This document shows positions 7,408-16,356 of a stretch of 64,000 nt of DNA, one piece after another. The notes below the pieces were generated by a model. That model was not told the DNA's origin. It worked only from the letters and a program-made list of their open reading frames with translations, and made no database searches. This DNA comes from Cognatishimia activa (GTDB lineage Bacteria; Pseudomonadota; Alphaproteobacteria; Rhodobacterales; Rhodobacteraceae). A program made the translations under genes and the position numbers. Location: contig NZ_CP096147.1 of NCBI RefSeq assembly GCF_026016445.1, forward strand, positions 1,772,501-1,836,500, given 5' to 3'. Every line of letters starts with the position of its first letter. Position 1 is the first letter of the stretch.

Positions 7408-9953
7408 AGCCACCGAACGGACATTCATTGTTAGAGAATTCCCCTACCCTCACCTCTGAGAAGCAGAAGTCGTCTCTCAGGTCTTGGCTGTTGCCGATTG
7501 CGGCGGCGATCAGCCTGGTTGTGATCCTATTGCTCGCACGCAGTGTGATAAATGATCTTCGAGAACTGCGTTCAGCCAGATCAGACACCGTCCAATGGAC
7601 CCTATCGCAGGTTGAGATTGAGTACTTAGATTTCTCTGCAACCCTGCAACAGACCATTTGGGAAGAAGCACCAGATCTCAGCGATCTTCGAAAAGACTTT
7701 GATGTGTTCTTCAGCCGCCATGACATCATTTCCCATAGTCAGGTATTTGAGGCAGCAAGACGTCAGAAACCCTTTTACGAAGCTAAGGAAGACATTGGGG
7801 AGTTCTTGACCAAAACGGCCATAGCAATTGATTCTGATGATCAGACCTTGATTGCTGCCTTGCCTCAAATTCAGACCGAAACCTTGGCATTACGCCCGAA
7901 TGTGCGCACCCTCTACGTGTCAGGTTTGGCGCATTTTACGGATGCCTCCGACCAATTGCGCGAGAACCTGTCAAAAACCTTACGAGAGCTTTCCGCAGTC
8001 ACCGCCCTTTTGGTCGTGAGCCTCGTGGCCTTGCTGCTCTATTCTCGATCAGCTGACGCCAAAAGCCGGACCCGAGGACATGCCCTTGCGCGTGCAAATG
8101 CGCATATGGAAACCATTCTATCCACTTCCTTGGACGGGGTAATTGTGTCTGACCGCAGTGGCAATGTGGTAGACTTCAACACCGCCGCGGAAACCATCTT
8201 TGGCTACACTTATGAAGAGGCTGTTGGACGTTCCATTGGAGATTTAATTGTGCCGCCTGAATTGCGCGCAGCGCATCAGGCCGGCATGAAGCGCCTGCAA
8301 GACACGGGCCAAAAGAAACTTGTCGGCAATGGCCGCATTCGCATCGACGCGATGCGCAAAGACGGGTCAATATTCCCAGTGGAGCTCGCTCTGCAATCTG
8401 GACGTGGCCCAGATGGCGATATCCTAATTGCCTTTTTACGAGATATCTCTGCACAGGTAGAAGCGGAAGTAGAGCTCACCGAGGCGCGGGACCAAGCTTT
8501 GGCGGGGGAAAAGGCAAAAGCTGAATTCCTGACGGTCATGAGCCACGAAATCCGCACCCCTCTAAGTGGGCTTTTGGGTAACCTCACATTACTGGGCAGC
8601 ACTGCACTGACGCAGGAACAAGAGCAGTTTCAGAACAATATGCAGATTTCAGGTCGGCAATTGCTGAAACATGTGAACTCGATCTTGGACATCGCGCGCT
8701 TTGAAAGCGGGCGCCTTCCAATCCAGGAAGAGACATTTCACATCGGAGAGTTCCTGCAGGATGTTGTTGATGGCCAAAGTGCCGGAGCAGAACAGCGCAA
8801 TACAGCAATGAGCTGGGCGTGGATCGGGGATGCTCTGGATTGGGTGAAAACCGATAAAGGGCATCTGGAGCAGATCCTACTGAACCTCGTAGGCAACGCC
8901 GTTAAGTTCACGGAAAACGGTCGAGTGGATATCGAGATCGAACAGGTTGGTCTCAGGGGGGCCTCACCTCTCGTAGAAGTCAGGGTGATAGACAGTGGTC
9001 TGGGCATTGCCGAAGATGATATCGAGAGGATTTTTGAAGAGTTTGAAACCACAAATCGAGCCGGAGGTGACACCGGATCGACGGGGCTCGGCCTGCCAAT
9101 CGCAAAACGGCTGGCCACTCTGATGGGCGGGGAAATCGGGGTTGAGAGCACGCCAGGAGATGGCAGCGTGTTCTGGGTTCGCCTGCCCATACCGGAGGGC
9201 CATGCCCCCACGCCGGAACGTGATGTACCTGAAGCAAAAGCTGAATATGCATTGCATTTGCTGTTGGTGGAAGACAACGAAATGAATGCGTTTGTCGTCG
9301 ACAAAATGCTGCGTGCCGAGGGGCACACTGTGATCATTGCCACCAACGGATTGGAGGCAATCGATTGGGCGGGCAAAAGCGACTTTGACGCGATACTGAT
9401 GGATATCAACATGCCAAAGCTGGACGGGTTGGAGGCAACAAAACGCATTCGCGCCAATGTGAAACGCGCGCGGAAAACGCCGATTTTTGCTTTCTCTGCC
9501 AATGTGTTATCCGAGGATACCAAGCGGTTCCGAGAAAGCGGCATGGATGGCTTCATCGGCAAGCCGGTGCAAATCGAAGAGCTGCGTGCCGCTTTGGGAA
9601 CGATCGGTCACCCGCAGGACAGTCCCTCCATTCGAAATGCGACGGTAGCAATCGATACCGGCGATGCGCAGACGATGTTTGGGGATCAATATGACCACTT
9701 CCTTGAGCGTTTCATCTCGGAAGGTGATGCGCTTTCTATGTGGTTAGAGAGCGCACCCAATTCAGCTGATGAGATCGTTCAACGCTGCCACAAGATCGCG
9801 TCCTCAGCGGCTTTGTTTGGTGCAGAAGGGTATCGCTCCGCGCTTCAGGCTGCAGAAAAGATTGGAAAAGCAGAGACAACAGTCCCGGAGCCCGTTCTGG
9901 CAGAAATCCAAAGCAGTTGGTCTGAGACCCGCACGTCGCTGACGAAAGGCTAA
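7404..9953 (+). CDS. Hybrid sensor histidine kinase: PAS, HisKA, HATPase, receiver, Hpt
   Basis: An 849-residue membrane-bound phosphorelay kinase. Two transmembrane helices (about 27-49 and 195-215) bracket a periplasmic sensor region of about 145 residues. A PAS domain follows (about 234-350). The HisKA box VMSHEIRTPLSG carries the phospho-His near residue 381. The ATPase domain has NLVGNAVKFTENG, DSGLGIAEDD and STGLGLPIAKRL. The receiver has LLLVEDNEMN with acceptor Asp near 667 (ILMDINMPKLDG). The C-terminal Hpt domain has CHKIASSAALFGA, with His near 796. The TTG start overlaps the previous stop by four bases and no obvious ribosome site precedes it, so it is inferred from coupling. No DNA-binding output is present, and the LuxR-type regulator at 4554 is the likely target. 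Confidence 0.88.
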   Translation: MKPPNGHSLLENSPTLTSEKQKSSLRSWLLPIAAAISLVVILLLARSVINDLRELRSARSDTVQWTLSQVEIEYLDFSATLQQTIWEEAPDLSDLRKDFDVFFSRHDIISHSQVFEAARRQKPFYEAKEDIGEFLTKTAIAIDSDDQTLIAALPQIQTETLALRPNVRTLYVSGLAHFTDASDQLRENLSKTLRELSAVTALLVVSLVALLLYSRSADAKSRTRGHALARANAHMETILSTSLDGVIVSDRSGNVVDFNTAAETIFGYTYEEAVGRSIGDLIVPPELRAAHQAGMKRLQDTGQKKLVGNGRIRIDAMRKDGSIFPVELALQSGRGPDGDILIAFLRDISAQVEAEVELTEARDQALAGEKAKAEFLTVMSHEIRTPLSGLLGNLTLLGSTALTQEQEQFQNNMQISGRQLLKHVNSILDIARFESGRLPIQEETFHIGEFLQDVVDGQSAGAEQRNTAMSWAWIGDALDWVKTDKGHLEQILLNLVGNAVKFTENGRVDIEIEQVGLRGASPLVEVRVIDSGLGIAEDDIERIFEEFETTNRAGGDTGSTGLGLPIAKRLATLMGGEIGVESTPGDGSVFWVRLPIPEGHAPTPERDVPEAKAEYALHLLLVEDNEMNAFVVDKMLRAEGHTVIIATNGLEAIDWAGKSDFDAILMDINMPKLDGLEATKRIRANVKRARKTPIFAFSANVLSEDTKRFRESGMDGFIGKPVQIEELRAALGTIGHPQDSPSIRNATVAIDTGDAQTMFGDQYDHFLERFISEGDALSMWLESAPNSADEIVQRCHKIASSAALFGAEGYRSALQAAEKIGKAETTVPEPVLAEIQSSWSETRTSLTKG

Positions 9954-9983
9954 GCCCCAACTGCCTAGAAATAAAAGGCTGCC

Positions 9984-11189
9984 CTAGTTCAACGCTGCAC
10001 CAAGGGTCACAGCACCCAACACACGCGCTGCTTCTGTGAAGTTGGTCACCGCACTGTCATAGCAAGCGATCGCATCGCCCGGCAGCAAATATGGATCGTA
10101 GTCATCGCGGTCAGCCCGACGCAGCATGTCTTCGATATCCCGTTCGATCACAACCGAGACTTTGGTTTCTGGATTGCGTGACATCAACATGGCAGACCGA
10201 TGGGCACTGCTGACACGCGCGCCACCCACACAGTTGGCATCGACAACAGCCTGCATATAGCGTGTTCCGTAGGGTAGTTCACGAACATCCCTACCGATCG
10301 CAGAGGAGGCATTGCTCGACGCTGGCTGCGTGAGATTTGACAGAAACATTGTGATTCCCGGAGGGCTGATCGGGCTTGGTCGCATGAGACTGTCCTGAAA
10401 ACACTGACGCGACGGTACATAAACCTGATCACCCGTCATCAGCATCACATCGACCATGTTGCGCCCTTCAAAAACGCCACGCAGATCAAGTTTGTGAACG
10501 CGACCAGCGCGCCGCAGCTCGACGGCGGAAATATCCGCATCAGGCCGGATGCCTCCAGCTGAGCGCAGGGCCGCCGAGAGATTGCGAGACTCGGTGGAAG
10601 CCCCCAATGCCTCTGCGCGATTGGGATCAATCTGATCTCCGGGTGTGCCGCCCAGTTCGATTTGATGCGGTTCAAACACTGCACCCGAAACGCCAATGCT
10701 GACCGATGCGAAATCAACCAGTCTGACGGATATTGGCGGTAGATCATCGTAAAGATCGGAATTGATTAACGCGCCGGCCAAAAGTGTTTCGACATCGCCG
10801 ACAGATCTCCCCTGCACCGGGACAGAGTGTACAAAGGGCAACTTCAACGACCCATCGCGGGAAACGACATAGCGTCCTGTCAGGGTCTCATCTGATCCGA
10901 TCCGCACATCTAGAAGGTCATTGCGCGAAATCTTTTCCCCGAGCAGATGCCCAGCGCCTATGGTCTTTCCTGCAACGCCTCCTCTAAGAGGCAGGCACCG
11001 TTCTGCATTGAGCCGCGCTGAGGTTAGAAAGCGATCATCCCGCTTCGTGACGACATCTCTGTATTGGGCCTGATATCCATCACCGACATCAATGGGCTCG
11101 ATATTCTCAGGATCGGCAACAGCCGCGCAACCGGCCAAAAAGGCCAGCAAGCCAACAGCTTTTGTTGTTTGGAACCAACCAGTACCCAT
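9984..11189 (-). CDS. wza: Outer-membrane polysaccharide export lipoprotein, Wza family
   Basis: A 401-residue export protein. The lipobox LLAFLAGC puts the lipidated Cys at residue 21. A poly-export domain follows (SRNDLLDVRIGSDETLTGRYVVSRDGSLKLP), then SLBB-like segments (VSGAVFEPHQIELGG; MLMTGDQVYVPSR). Wza-family proteins form the outer-membrane channel for capsule or exopolysaccharide, working with Wzz-type proteins. The start MGTGWFQ is chosen because it places the signal peptide correctly; the reading frame is open far upstream. It is convergent with the hybrid kinase and divergent from the flippase gene. Confidence 0.82.
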   Translation of the reverse strand: MGTGWFQTTKAVGLLAFLAGCAAVADPENIEPIDVGDGYQAQYRDVVTKRDDRFLTSARLNAERCLPLRGGVAGKTIGAGHLLGEKISRNDLLDVRIGSDETLTGRYVVSRDGSLKLPFVHSVPVQGRSVGDVETLLAGALINSDLYDDLPPISVRLVDFASVSIGVSGAVFEPHQIELGGTPGDQIDPNRAEALGASTESRNLSAALRSAGGIRPDADISAVELRRAGRVHKLDLRGVFEGRNMVDVMLMTGDQVYVPSRQCFQDSLMRPSPISPPGITMFLSNLTQPASSNASSAIGRDVRELPYGTRYMQAVVDANCVGGARVSSAHRSAMLMSRNPETKVSVVIERDIEDMLRRADRDDYDPYLLPGDAIACYDSAVTNFTEAARVLGAVTLGAALN

Positions 11190-11272
11190 CAGAACATGCG
11201 CCTCAGCTATTATTGTTTTTCCCGAAATAAGACATCTGCTTGATCCCGCCGCAATACATTTCGGCTCGCGTA

Positions 11273-11288
11273 ATACCCGTTTGGGTAG
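11273..11288. promoter_or_regulatory. Candidate NarL/LuxR-type operator, site 3
   Basis: ATACCC-GTTT-GGGTAG contains a perfect TACCC/GGGTA inverted repeat with a 4-bp spacer. It lies in the divergent wza/flippase intergenic region and matches the layout of the sites at 4536, 5266 and 6808. Confidence 0.45.
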
Positions 11289-11382
11289 AAATGTGCTCTC
11301 TTGGTCGCTGTTTTGGCCAGAAGGGTCCGCCCGACACACCCCTCCATCTCGCAAGCTGGGTTTATTCAACCGGGAGCTTGCC

Positions 11383-12618
11383 ATGTTTGGCCGCAATCAA
11401 AAGTCACCTGCATTTCTCTCTCACCTGATGGCCTATGGCGCCTCAGAGGTGGTCAGCAAGCTCTCCCGGTTGTTTGTTGTGATCATGGTGGCGCGTCACC
11501 TTGGTGCCGAACAGATTGGTTTGGCTGCAGCGGCTCTGGCGGTTTGTGATATTCTTAAAAGCCTGACCGAAAATGGAATTGGTCAAAAGATCATCGCCGC
11601 GCCCGAAGGTGATCTACCGCAAGTAACCGCCCGCGCGCATCGCCTTTTCTGGCAAGTCAACCTCACGCTCTTTCTGGTGCAAACTCTGATAGGCGGGCTG
11701 TTCGTTTATTTCGAAAATCCAATCGTTGGTATGCTCATTGCACTGACTGCCGTTGAATTGCTGTTTATGCCAGCGGGTCTGGTTCAGGCGGCGTTGGCCA
11801 TGCGTGAGGGCAAGCTCTCTCAGACGGCAGCGATCGCTGGAGCACAGATCTGCAGCGCCAATCTCTTGTCTGTTGGCCTTGTGCTGATCGCACCCTCCCC
11901 GCTTGTTCTTGTTCTGCCACGAGTTCTGACCGCCCCAATCTGGCTTATAGCCATGCGCCGCCTGCGCCCCTGGAGCCCCCATCGCTCTGTCACGCCCGCC
12001 CCTGTTCATGATTTCCTGACATTCGGCCTGCCTGTAATTGGTATTTCACTCGTGAATGCACTGCGCCTGCATGCCGACAAGCTGGTAATCGGCGCTTTGC
12101 TCGGCGCCGAAGGACTGGGCGGCTATTTCATGGCCTTTAATGCCGGCCTCAGCATCGCGACTTCATACGTCGCTGCCTTTGACAAGGTTATCTTCCCCCA
12201 CCTTTGCAAAGGCACCTCAATGGATGTCCGTCGTCTGGCTTTGCTTGGCGTCGCGATGATTGCGCCGCTGGTTCTGATGCAGTCCCTGCTGGCCCCAATC
12301 TATGTGCCGCTCCTGCTGGGCGAGGCCTGGAGCTACATCACTCCGGTGGTCTCCCTTCTATGCCTGACCGCATTGCCTCTGACCCTGTGGTCCGCCGCCG
12401 CTGCACAACTGCGCGTCGCGGGGCACCCCGAAGTGGAGCTGGTGGTGACCATCACTTTGACAGCGGTGCTTTTGCTCTCCGCGTTTCCTGCCGCAGCTTG
12501 GGGTCTGATGGGGCTGGCGACGGTGCACGTCGTGGTCGTGACCCTGACACTCTGCCTGGCATCCTACCGCGTTCTATGGCCAGCGCGTCCCTCCCTTGAT
12601 CTCAAACCAGAGGTGTAA
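11383..12618 (+). CDS. Wzx-type oligosaccharide flippase (MATE/MVF superfamily)
   Basis: A 411-residue polytopic membrane protein with about 12 hydrophobic segments. The N-terminal signature (ASEVVSKLSRLFVVIMVARHLGAEQIGLAAAAL) is typical of polysaccharide transporters that flip undecaprenyl-linked repeat units across the inner membrane. GGGAG lies six bases before the ATG at 11383; the frame is open upstream but crosses the wza promoter region. It is the first gene of a four-gene run with tight spacing (2, 15 and 21 bp) to three glycosyltransferases. Confidence 0.82.
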   Translation: MFGRNQKSPAFLSHLMAYGASEVVSKLSRLFVVIMVARHLGAEQIGLAAAALAVCDILKSLTENGIGQKIIAAPEGDLPQVTARAHRLFWQVNLTLFLVQTLIGGLFVYFENPIVGMLIALTAVELLFMPAGLVQAALAMREGKLSQTAAIAGAQICSANLLSVGLVLIAPSPLVLVLPRVLTAPIWLIAMRRLRPWSPHRSVTPAPVHDFLTFGLPVIGISLVNALRLHADKLVIGALLGAEGLGGYFMAFNAGLSIATSYVAAFDKVIFPHLCKGTSMDVRRLALLGVAMIAPLVLMQSLLAPIYVPLLLGEAWSYITPVVSLLCLTALPLTLWSAAAAQLRVAGHPEVELVVTITLTAVLLLSAFPAAAWGLMGLATVHVVVVTLTLCLASYRVLWPARPSLDLKPEV

Positions 12619-12620
12619 GT

Positions 12621-13535
12621 ATGCCCAAATTTTCCGCCATAATGCCTTGTTATAATGCCGAAAAGTCTCTTGGCACCTCCATCCAATCTGTGTTGGAGCA
12701 AACCTGTGAAGACTGGGAACTCATCTGTTTCAACGATGGCAGCACCGATGCAACACCGCGCTTGCTTGAGTGCTGGGCGAAAGAAGAGCCTCGTATTCGT
12801 GTCATTCATTCTGAGAACAGAGGACCAGCTGTCGCGCGCAACTTCGCTGCGTCTCAGGCAACTGGCGATATCCTCTGTTTTCTCGATGCGGACGACCTTT
12901 GGTGCTCTGAGAAACTAGAAGAGCTTTGTGAGGTCTTTCAGGATCAAACCGTCGGCGGGGCCTTTGGCGAGGTCATATTCTGCGATGAGCCAGGAGAGGA
13001 ATTGACGCGTTCAATTGTTCCCAATGAACGGCTCTCCTTGCCGCTTCTCATGGGGGAGAATGTCGTCTGCACCATGTCCAACTTCTCTCTGCGCCGAGAG
13101 CTGTTCCTCGAGCATGGAGGATTGGCGCAGGGTTTTGTGCACAATGAAGACCTTGAATGGCTGATGCGGCTGACAGGGTTGGGTGTAGTGATCCAACCGA
13201 TCTCCTCCCCTCATGTATGGTACCGCAAATCGTCAGGTGGGCTTTCTTCTGATCTCATCGCCATGGTGCGGTCACGCCGTCAGGCCCTGCGCACGGCGCG
13301 CTTCTTTGGATATGAACCAAAGCCCGCAGATGAGGCGCGTTATCTCCGCTACCTAGCACGCCGTGCACTTCGTTTGGACCAAGGCGCCGAGATCGCTCGA
13401 TCATTCGCCGTCGCAGGCTTGAAACAAAGCCCAATGGCCTTCCTCTGCCCAGCGCGCCGCGGAGTGGCCACGGCCCTGGCGTCACTTCTTGCCCCAGTCA
13501 TCCCATCGGCGATGCGCCGCAAGTTTTTTAGTTAA
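12621..13535 (+). CDS. Family 2 glycosyltransferase
   Basis: A 304-residue GT-A fold enzyme. FSAIMPCYNAEKSLGTSIQSVLEQT opens the nucleotide-binding domain, ICFNDGSTDATPRLL supplies the first acidic site, and CFLDADDLW contains the DxD-like metal site. VRQ-type acceptor residues follow in the second half. It is expected to add a sugar from a nucleotide donor to the lipid-linked repeat unit in the cytoplasm. It starts two bases after the flippase stop, with AGAGGTG as ribosome site. The sugar donor cannot be read from sequence. Confidence 0.85.
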   Translation: MPKFSAIMPCYNAEKSLGTSIQSVLEQTCEDWELICFNDGSTDATPRLLECWAKEEPRIRVIHSENRGPAVARNFAASQATGDILCFLDADDLWCSEKLEELCEVFQDQTVGGAFGEVIFCDEPGEELTRSIVPNERLSLPLLMGENVVCTMSNFSLRRELFLEHGGLAQGFVHNEDLEWLMRLTGLGVVIQPISSPHVWYRKSSGGLSSDLIAMVRSRRQALRTARFFGYEPKPADEARYLRYLARRALRLDQGAEIARSFAVAGLKQSPMAFLCPARRGVATALASLLAPVIPSAMRRKFFS

Positions 13536-13550
13536 TTCAGGAGATCACCC

Positions 13551-14522
13551 ATGCCCCAAGCATCGATCATCGTTCCGGCCTTCAACGTGGCTTCCACAAT
13601 CCGCGAAACACTAAAGTCCTTGGTCAGCCAAACTGTCACCGATATCGAGATTATCATCGTGGATGATGGTTCAACGGACACGACGGCGGATGTTGTTGCC
13701 CCCTTCCTGCAAGATCAAAGACTACGTTATGTGCGCCAAGCCAATCGCGGCCTCGCAGGTGCCCGGAACAGAGGTATTCAAGAAGCCTGTGCCGACATTA
13801 TTGGGTTTTGTGACGCAGATGATCTTTGGCACCCCGACAAGATCCGCCGCCATATCGCGCATTTCAACACCAATCCAGACGTGGGGCTGAGTTACGCGGG
13901 CTCTGCGATGATCGATAACAATGGCAAAGCGCTTGGTGTCAGCCAATCCCCGCGCCTGCGCGGCATCTCAGCGAAGCACATCCTGAAACGCAACCCCATT
14001 GGGAATGGCTCCGCGGCCGTGCTGCGCCGGGCGACACTTGAAGACATTGCGACATCCCCGGATGGGCGTCACACGACTTATTTTGACGAAGCTTTTCGTC
14101 AATCTGAGGATATTGAGTGCTGGCTGCGTATTGCCCTTCTAACGGATTGGAAGATCGAAGGATTACCCGGCAAGCTGACACTTTATCGAGTGGCGATGGG
14201 CGGCCTTTCAGCGAACACAGATCGGCAGCTCGCAAGTTGGGAAAATGTGATCGCAAAACTACGTCCGTTGCAGCCAGAATTTTTCGCCAAATATGAAGCC
14301 GCAGCGCGTGCCTATCAGCTGCGCTATCTCGCGCGACGCGCGGTGAGTGGCGGAGATGAACGCAAGGCAGTCGAGTATTTACGGAACGCAAACCAATCTT
14401 CTTTAGAACCCTATTGGTCAGAACCCCTGAAGTCGCTGACCACACTCGCCGCAGCCTTGGCGATGACCCATTTGAAATTCAACCCCGTCAGCCTGCGCTT
14501 TGGCGCCGGACAATCTCAGTAA
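13551..14522 (+). CDS. Family 2 glycosyltransferase
   Basis: A 323-residue GT2 enzyme paralogous in layout to the gene before it. Motifs are ASIIVPAFNVASTIRETLKSL, IIIVDDGSTDTTADVV, NRGLAGARNRGI and GFCDADDLWHPDKI, where DADD is the metal-binding site. The C-terminal part (about 240-320) is helical and probably binds the acceptor. AGGAG lies eight bases before the ATG. Position within the flippase-glycosyltransferase operon supports a role in repeat-unit assembly. Confidence 0.85.
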   Translation: MPQASIIVPAFNVASTIRETLKSLVSQTVTDIEIIIVDDGSTDTTADVVAPFLQDQRLRYVRQANRGLAGARNRGIQEACADIIGFCDADDLWHPDKIRRHIAHFNTNPDVGLSYAGSAMIDNNGKALGVSQSPRLRGISAKHILKRNPIGNGSAAVLRRATLEDIATSPDGRHTTYFDEAFRQSEDIECWLRIALLTDWKIEGLPGKLTLYRVAMGGLSANTDRQLASWENVIAKLRPLQPEFFAKYEAAARAYQLRYLARRAVSGGDERKAVEYLRNANQSSLEPYWSEPLKSLTTLAAALAMTHLKFNPVSLRFGAGQSQ

Positions 14523-14543
14523 TTGCTAAGTGGAGGATTAACT

Positions 14544-15542
14544 ATGAATATGACTGTGACTCATCTGTTGGACGATGCCACTCCCGGCGGTGTGACCCGC
14601 GTAATTGAAGGGCTGCAAAGCTCCGAAACGCTTGGGAAACAAGCGAAACATGAGCTGCAAATGGTTGCCAACCGTGGCCGATGGCCTGTCTTCCATAGCG
14701 AAGTCATCGTCAGCCACCTGGCACTGAACTGGCGCAATCTGCCGACCTTGATGACCCTGCGCGCACAGCATCCACATGCCGCATTGATCCATGTCGAGCA
14801 CAGTTATACTCAACGTTTCACTGCGCTAAATGTCAGTAATCGCGATCGATTTTACACCCTGTTGCGGACGGCTTATGCACTGTTTGATCAAGTTGTCTGC
14901 GTAAGCCGAGCCCAGGGCAGCTGGATGGCCACACGCGCGCTTGTCGACGCGCCCAAACTGCGGATCATTCGGTCTTCTGTGGCACTCGATGAATTGGCGA
15001 ACCTTCCGGCACCCAAAGGCAATCCACATGTCTTAGGACTAATTGGTCGGCTGCATGTACAAAAGGGCTTTGACCAGGCCATAGCGGCATTTCAGAAACT
15101 GGAAGACCCCGATCTTCGCCTGAAGATCTTCGGCACAGGGAACGAACAGAAAGCACTCGTGGCTCAGGCTGGGTCAGACCCGCGTATCACCTTTGAGGGT
15201 TTCTGCGAAACCGCCAAAGCTATGGCGCAGATCGATGCATTGGTTGTGCCCTCCCGCTGGGAAGCCTTTGGGCTTGTCGCGCAGGAAGCCTTGGCTGCAG
15301 GCCGTGCCGTTCTGGTCGCCCCGGTTGACGGTTTGCTGGACCAGATCCAAGACGGTGCCCAGTCGCTGACGGGCGTCGGAATCGCATCATTAAGCACCGA
15401 CATGAAACGCCTGGTGGAATGCCCGGTGCCCAATGCCACCCAAAATCGCCCGAAACTGGCACGGCTCAACCAGCAACGCTTTGAAAACGGGTGGCTGCAA
15501 TTGATTGAAGATATGACAGTCAAGCATATGGCTGCTGCCTAG
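14544..15542 (+). CDS. Family 4 (GT-B fold) glycosyltransferase
   Basis: A 332-residue GT-B enzyme. The N-terminal half has the GGVTRVIEGL loop seen in GT4 enzymes. The C-terminal half has HVLGLIGRLHVQKGFDQAIAAF, KIFGTGNEQ, ITFEGFCE and the E-x7-E type element VVPSRWEAFGLVAQEALAAGRAVL. GGAGG lies seven bases before ATG at 14544, which decides the start over a position 21 bases upstream. It is the last gene of the exopolysaccharide locus; the accessory region begins right after it. Confidence 0.85.
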   Translation: MNMTVTHLLDDATPGGVTRVIEGLQSSETLGKQAKHELQMVANRGRWPVFHSEVIVSHLALNWRNLPTLMTLRAQHPHAALIHVEHSYTQRFTALNVSNRDRFYTLLRTAYALFDQVVCVSRAQGSWMATRALVDAPKLRIIRSSVALDELANLPAPKGNPHVLGLIGRLHVQKGFDQAIAAFQKLEDPDLRLKIFGTGNEQKALVAQAGSDPRITFEGFCETAKAMAQIDALVVPSRWEAFGLVAQEALAAGRAVLVAPVDGLLDQIQDGAQSLTGVGIASLSTDMKRLVECPVPNATQNRPKLARLNQQRFENGWLQLIEDMTVKHMAAA

Positions 15543-15948
15543 GGAGGAGAATGGAAATTGGCGATCCCTGAAGGACTCGAACGCTTAGCTAAACCTCAAA
15601 ATCAGAAACGACATTGCTTTGGTAGCAACATAAGGAGGCAGCGTTGATACAGATTAAGTTCGTGAGACTTCTAACGCTATGTTAAATAGTAGATTTTCGC
15701 CAAGTCGGAAGCCGCTGCTCTTAAGGAGAGGGGAACAATCGCCATGTAAAACCCCAGAAATAAAAACTTCTTTTGAAAAGAATTAAACATTGCAAAACAC
15801 TCTCCTAATACTGGGCCGTTTTAACAAGCTTCCAATCGAAGCTTTCTAGATATACCCACCAGAAACGAGGACTTTCAAACTTGAGTGTTGTATGTCTCTT
15901 GCAAGGTATAGACACCCTAAAGCTTTCACTTTAAGTCAGCATTTGTGC
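15543..15948. other. AT-rich intergenic region without a recognisable gene
   Basis: Apart from the inverted tRNA fragment at 15559-15583 I see no gene. AAGGAGG near 15633 precedes a TTG-initiated frame of only 13 codons, which could be the stump of a lost gene. Base composition is clearly more AT-rich than the exopolysaccharide genes. Confidence 0.5.
15559..15583 (-). repeat. Inverted partial copy of a tRNA 3' end (att-like remnant)
   Basis: On the minus strand these 25 bases match the 3' end of the tRNA-Arg at 15949-16025 from the T-loop to the encoded CCA. GTTC, AGTCCT and a final 10-base block GGGATCGCCA are identical (20 of 24 positions). The 5' half of a T-stem is missing, so this is a fragment and not a tRNA. 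Such 3' fragments are typical of attachment sites left by tRNA-targeting integrases. Confidence 0.55.
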
Positions 15949-16025
15949 GGTCCCGTAGCTCAACTGGATAGAGCAAGTGCCTTCTAAGCACTAGGTTCTG
16001 GGTTCAAGTCCTAGCGGGATCGCCA
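15949..16025 (+). tRNA. tRNA-Arg (TCT)
   Basis: Acceptor GGTCCCG pairs with CGGGATC (one G-T pair). The anticodon arm is AGTGC-CTTCTAA-GCACT with anticodon TCT, the D-arm is AGCTCAACTGGATAGAGC, the T-loop is TTCAAGT, and CCA is encoded. It stands at the border between the exopolysaccharide locus and a region with IS relics and orphan regulators, a usual place for island insertion. Confidence 0.95.
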
Positions 16026-16356
16026 AAAAATCACTCTGACTTAATTGCGGCTCTATAAGCTATTGAGACTTATGCAATGCCTTGCGCCTCTAAGTCTGCA
16101 AGCTGAGAAATGAATATCTTAATTTATAATAACAGCGCCAACCAAAAAAACTTGTAACTTTTCTCCGTCACGGATTGTCGAAGAACAGGTGATATAGATG
16201 GCTCTTACCCTTCATTTGACAGCAATTGAATGCGGCGCACTTAGGCTCCAACTTGGAAATGCACTGCAAACGTTCCGAATTCATTCAATTCGTACACCGA
16301 TACACTTAGCTGTACTCGCCTCTGAGGCGCTAACCAAGGCTTGAACTTAGTTCCGC
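16026..16356. other. AT-rich intergenic region, no gene seen
   Basis: There is no frame with a plausible start and family match on either strand, and no hairpin-plus-T-run. A short minus-strand frame (16241-16426) lacks a ribosome site and overlaps the HTH gene. Confidence 0.5.

Noticed and set aside
8738..9562. Long open frame opposite the hybrid kinase
   Set aside because: Composition (Ser/Pro/Arg-rich) and lack of any family motif mark it as an antisense shadow of the kinase gene.
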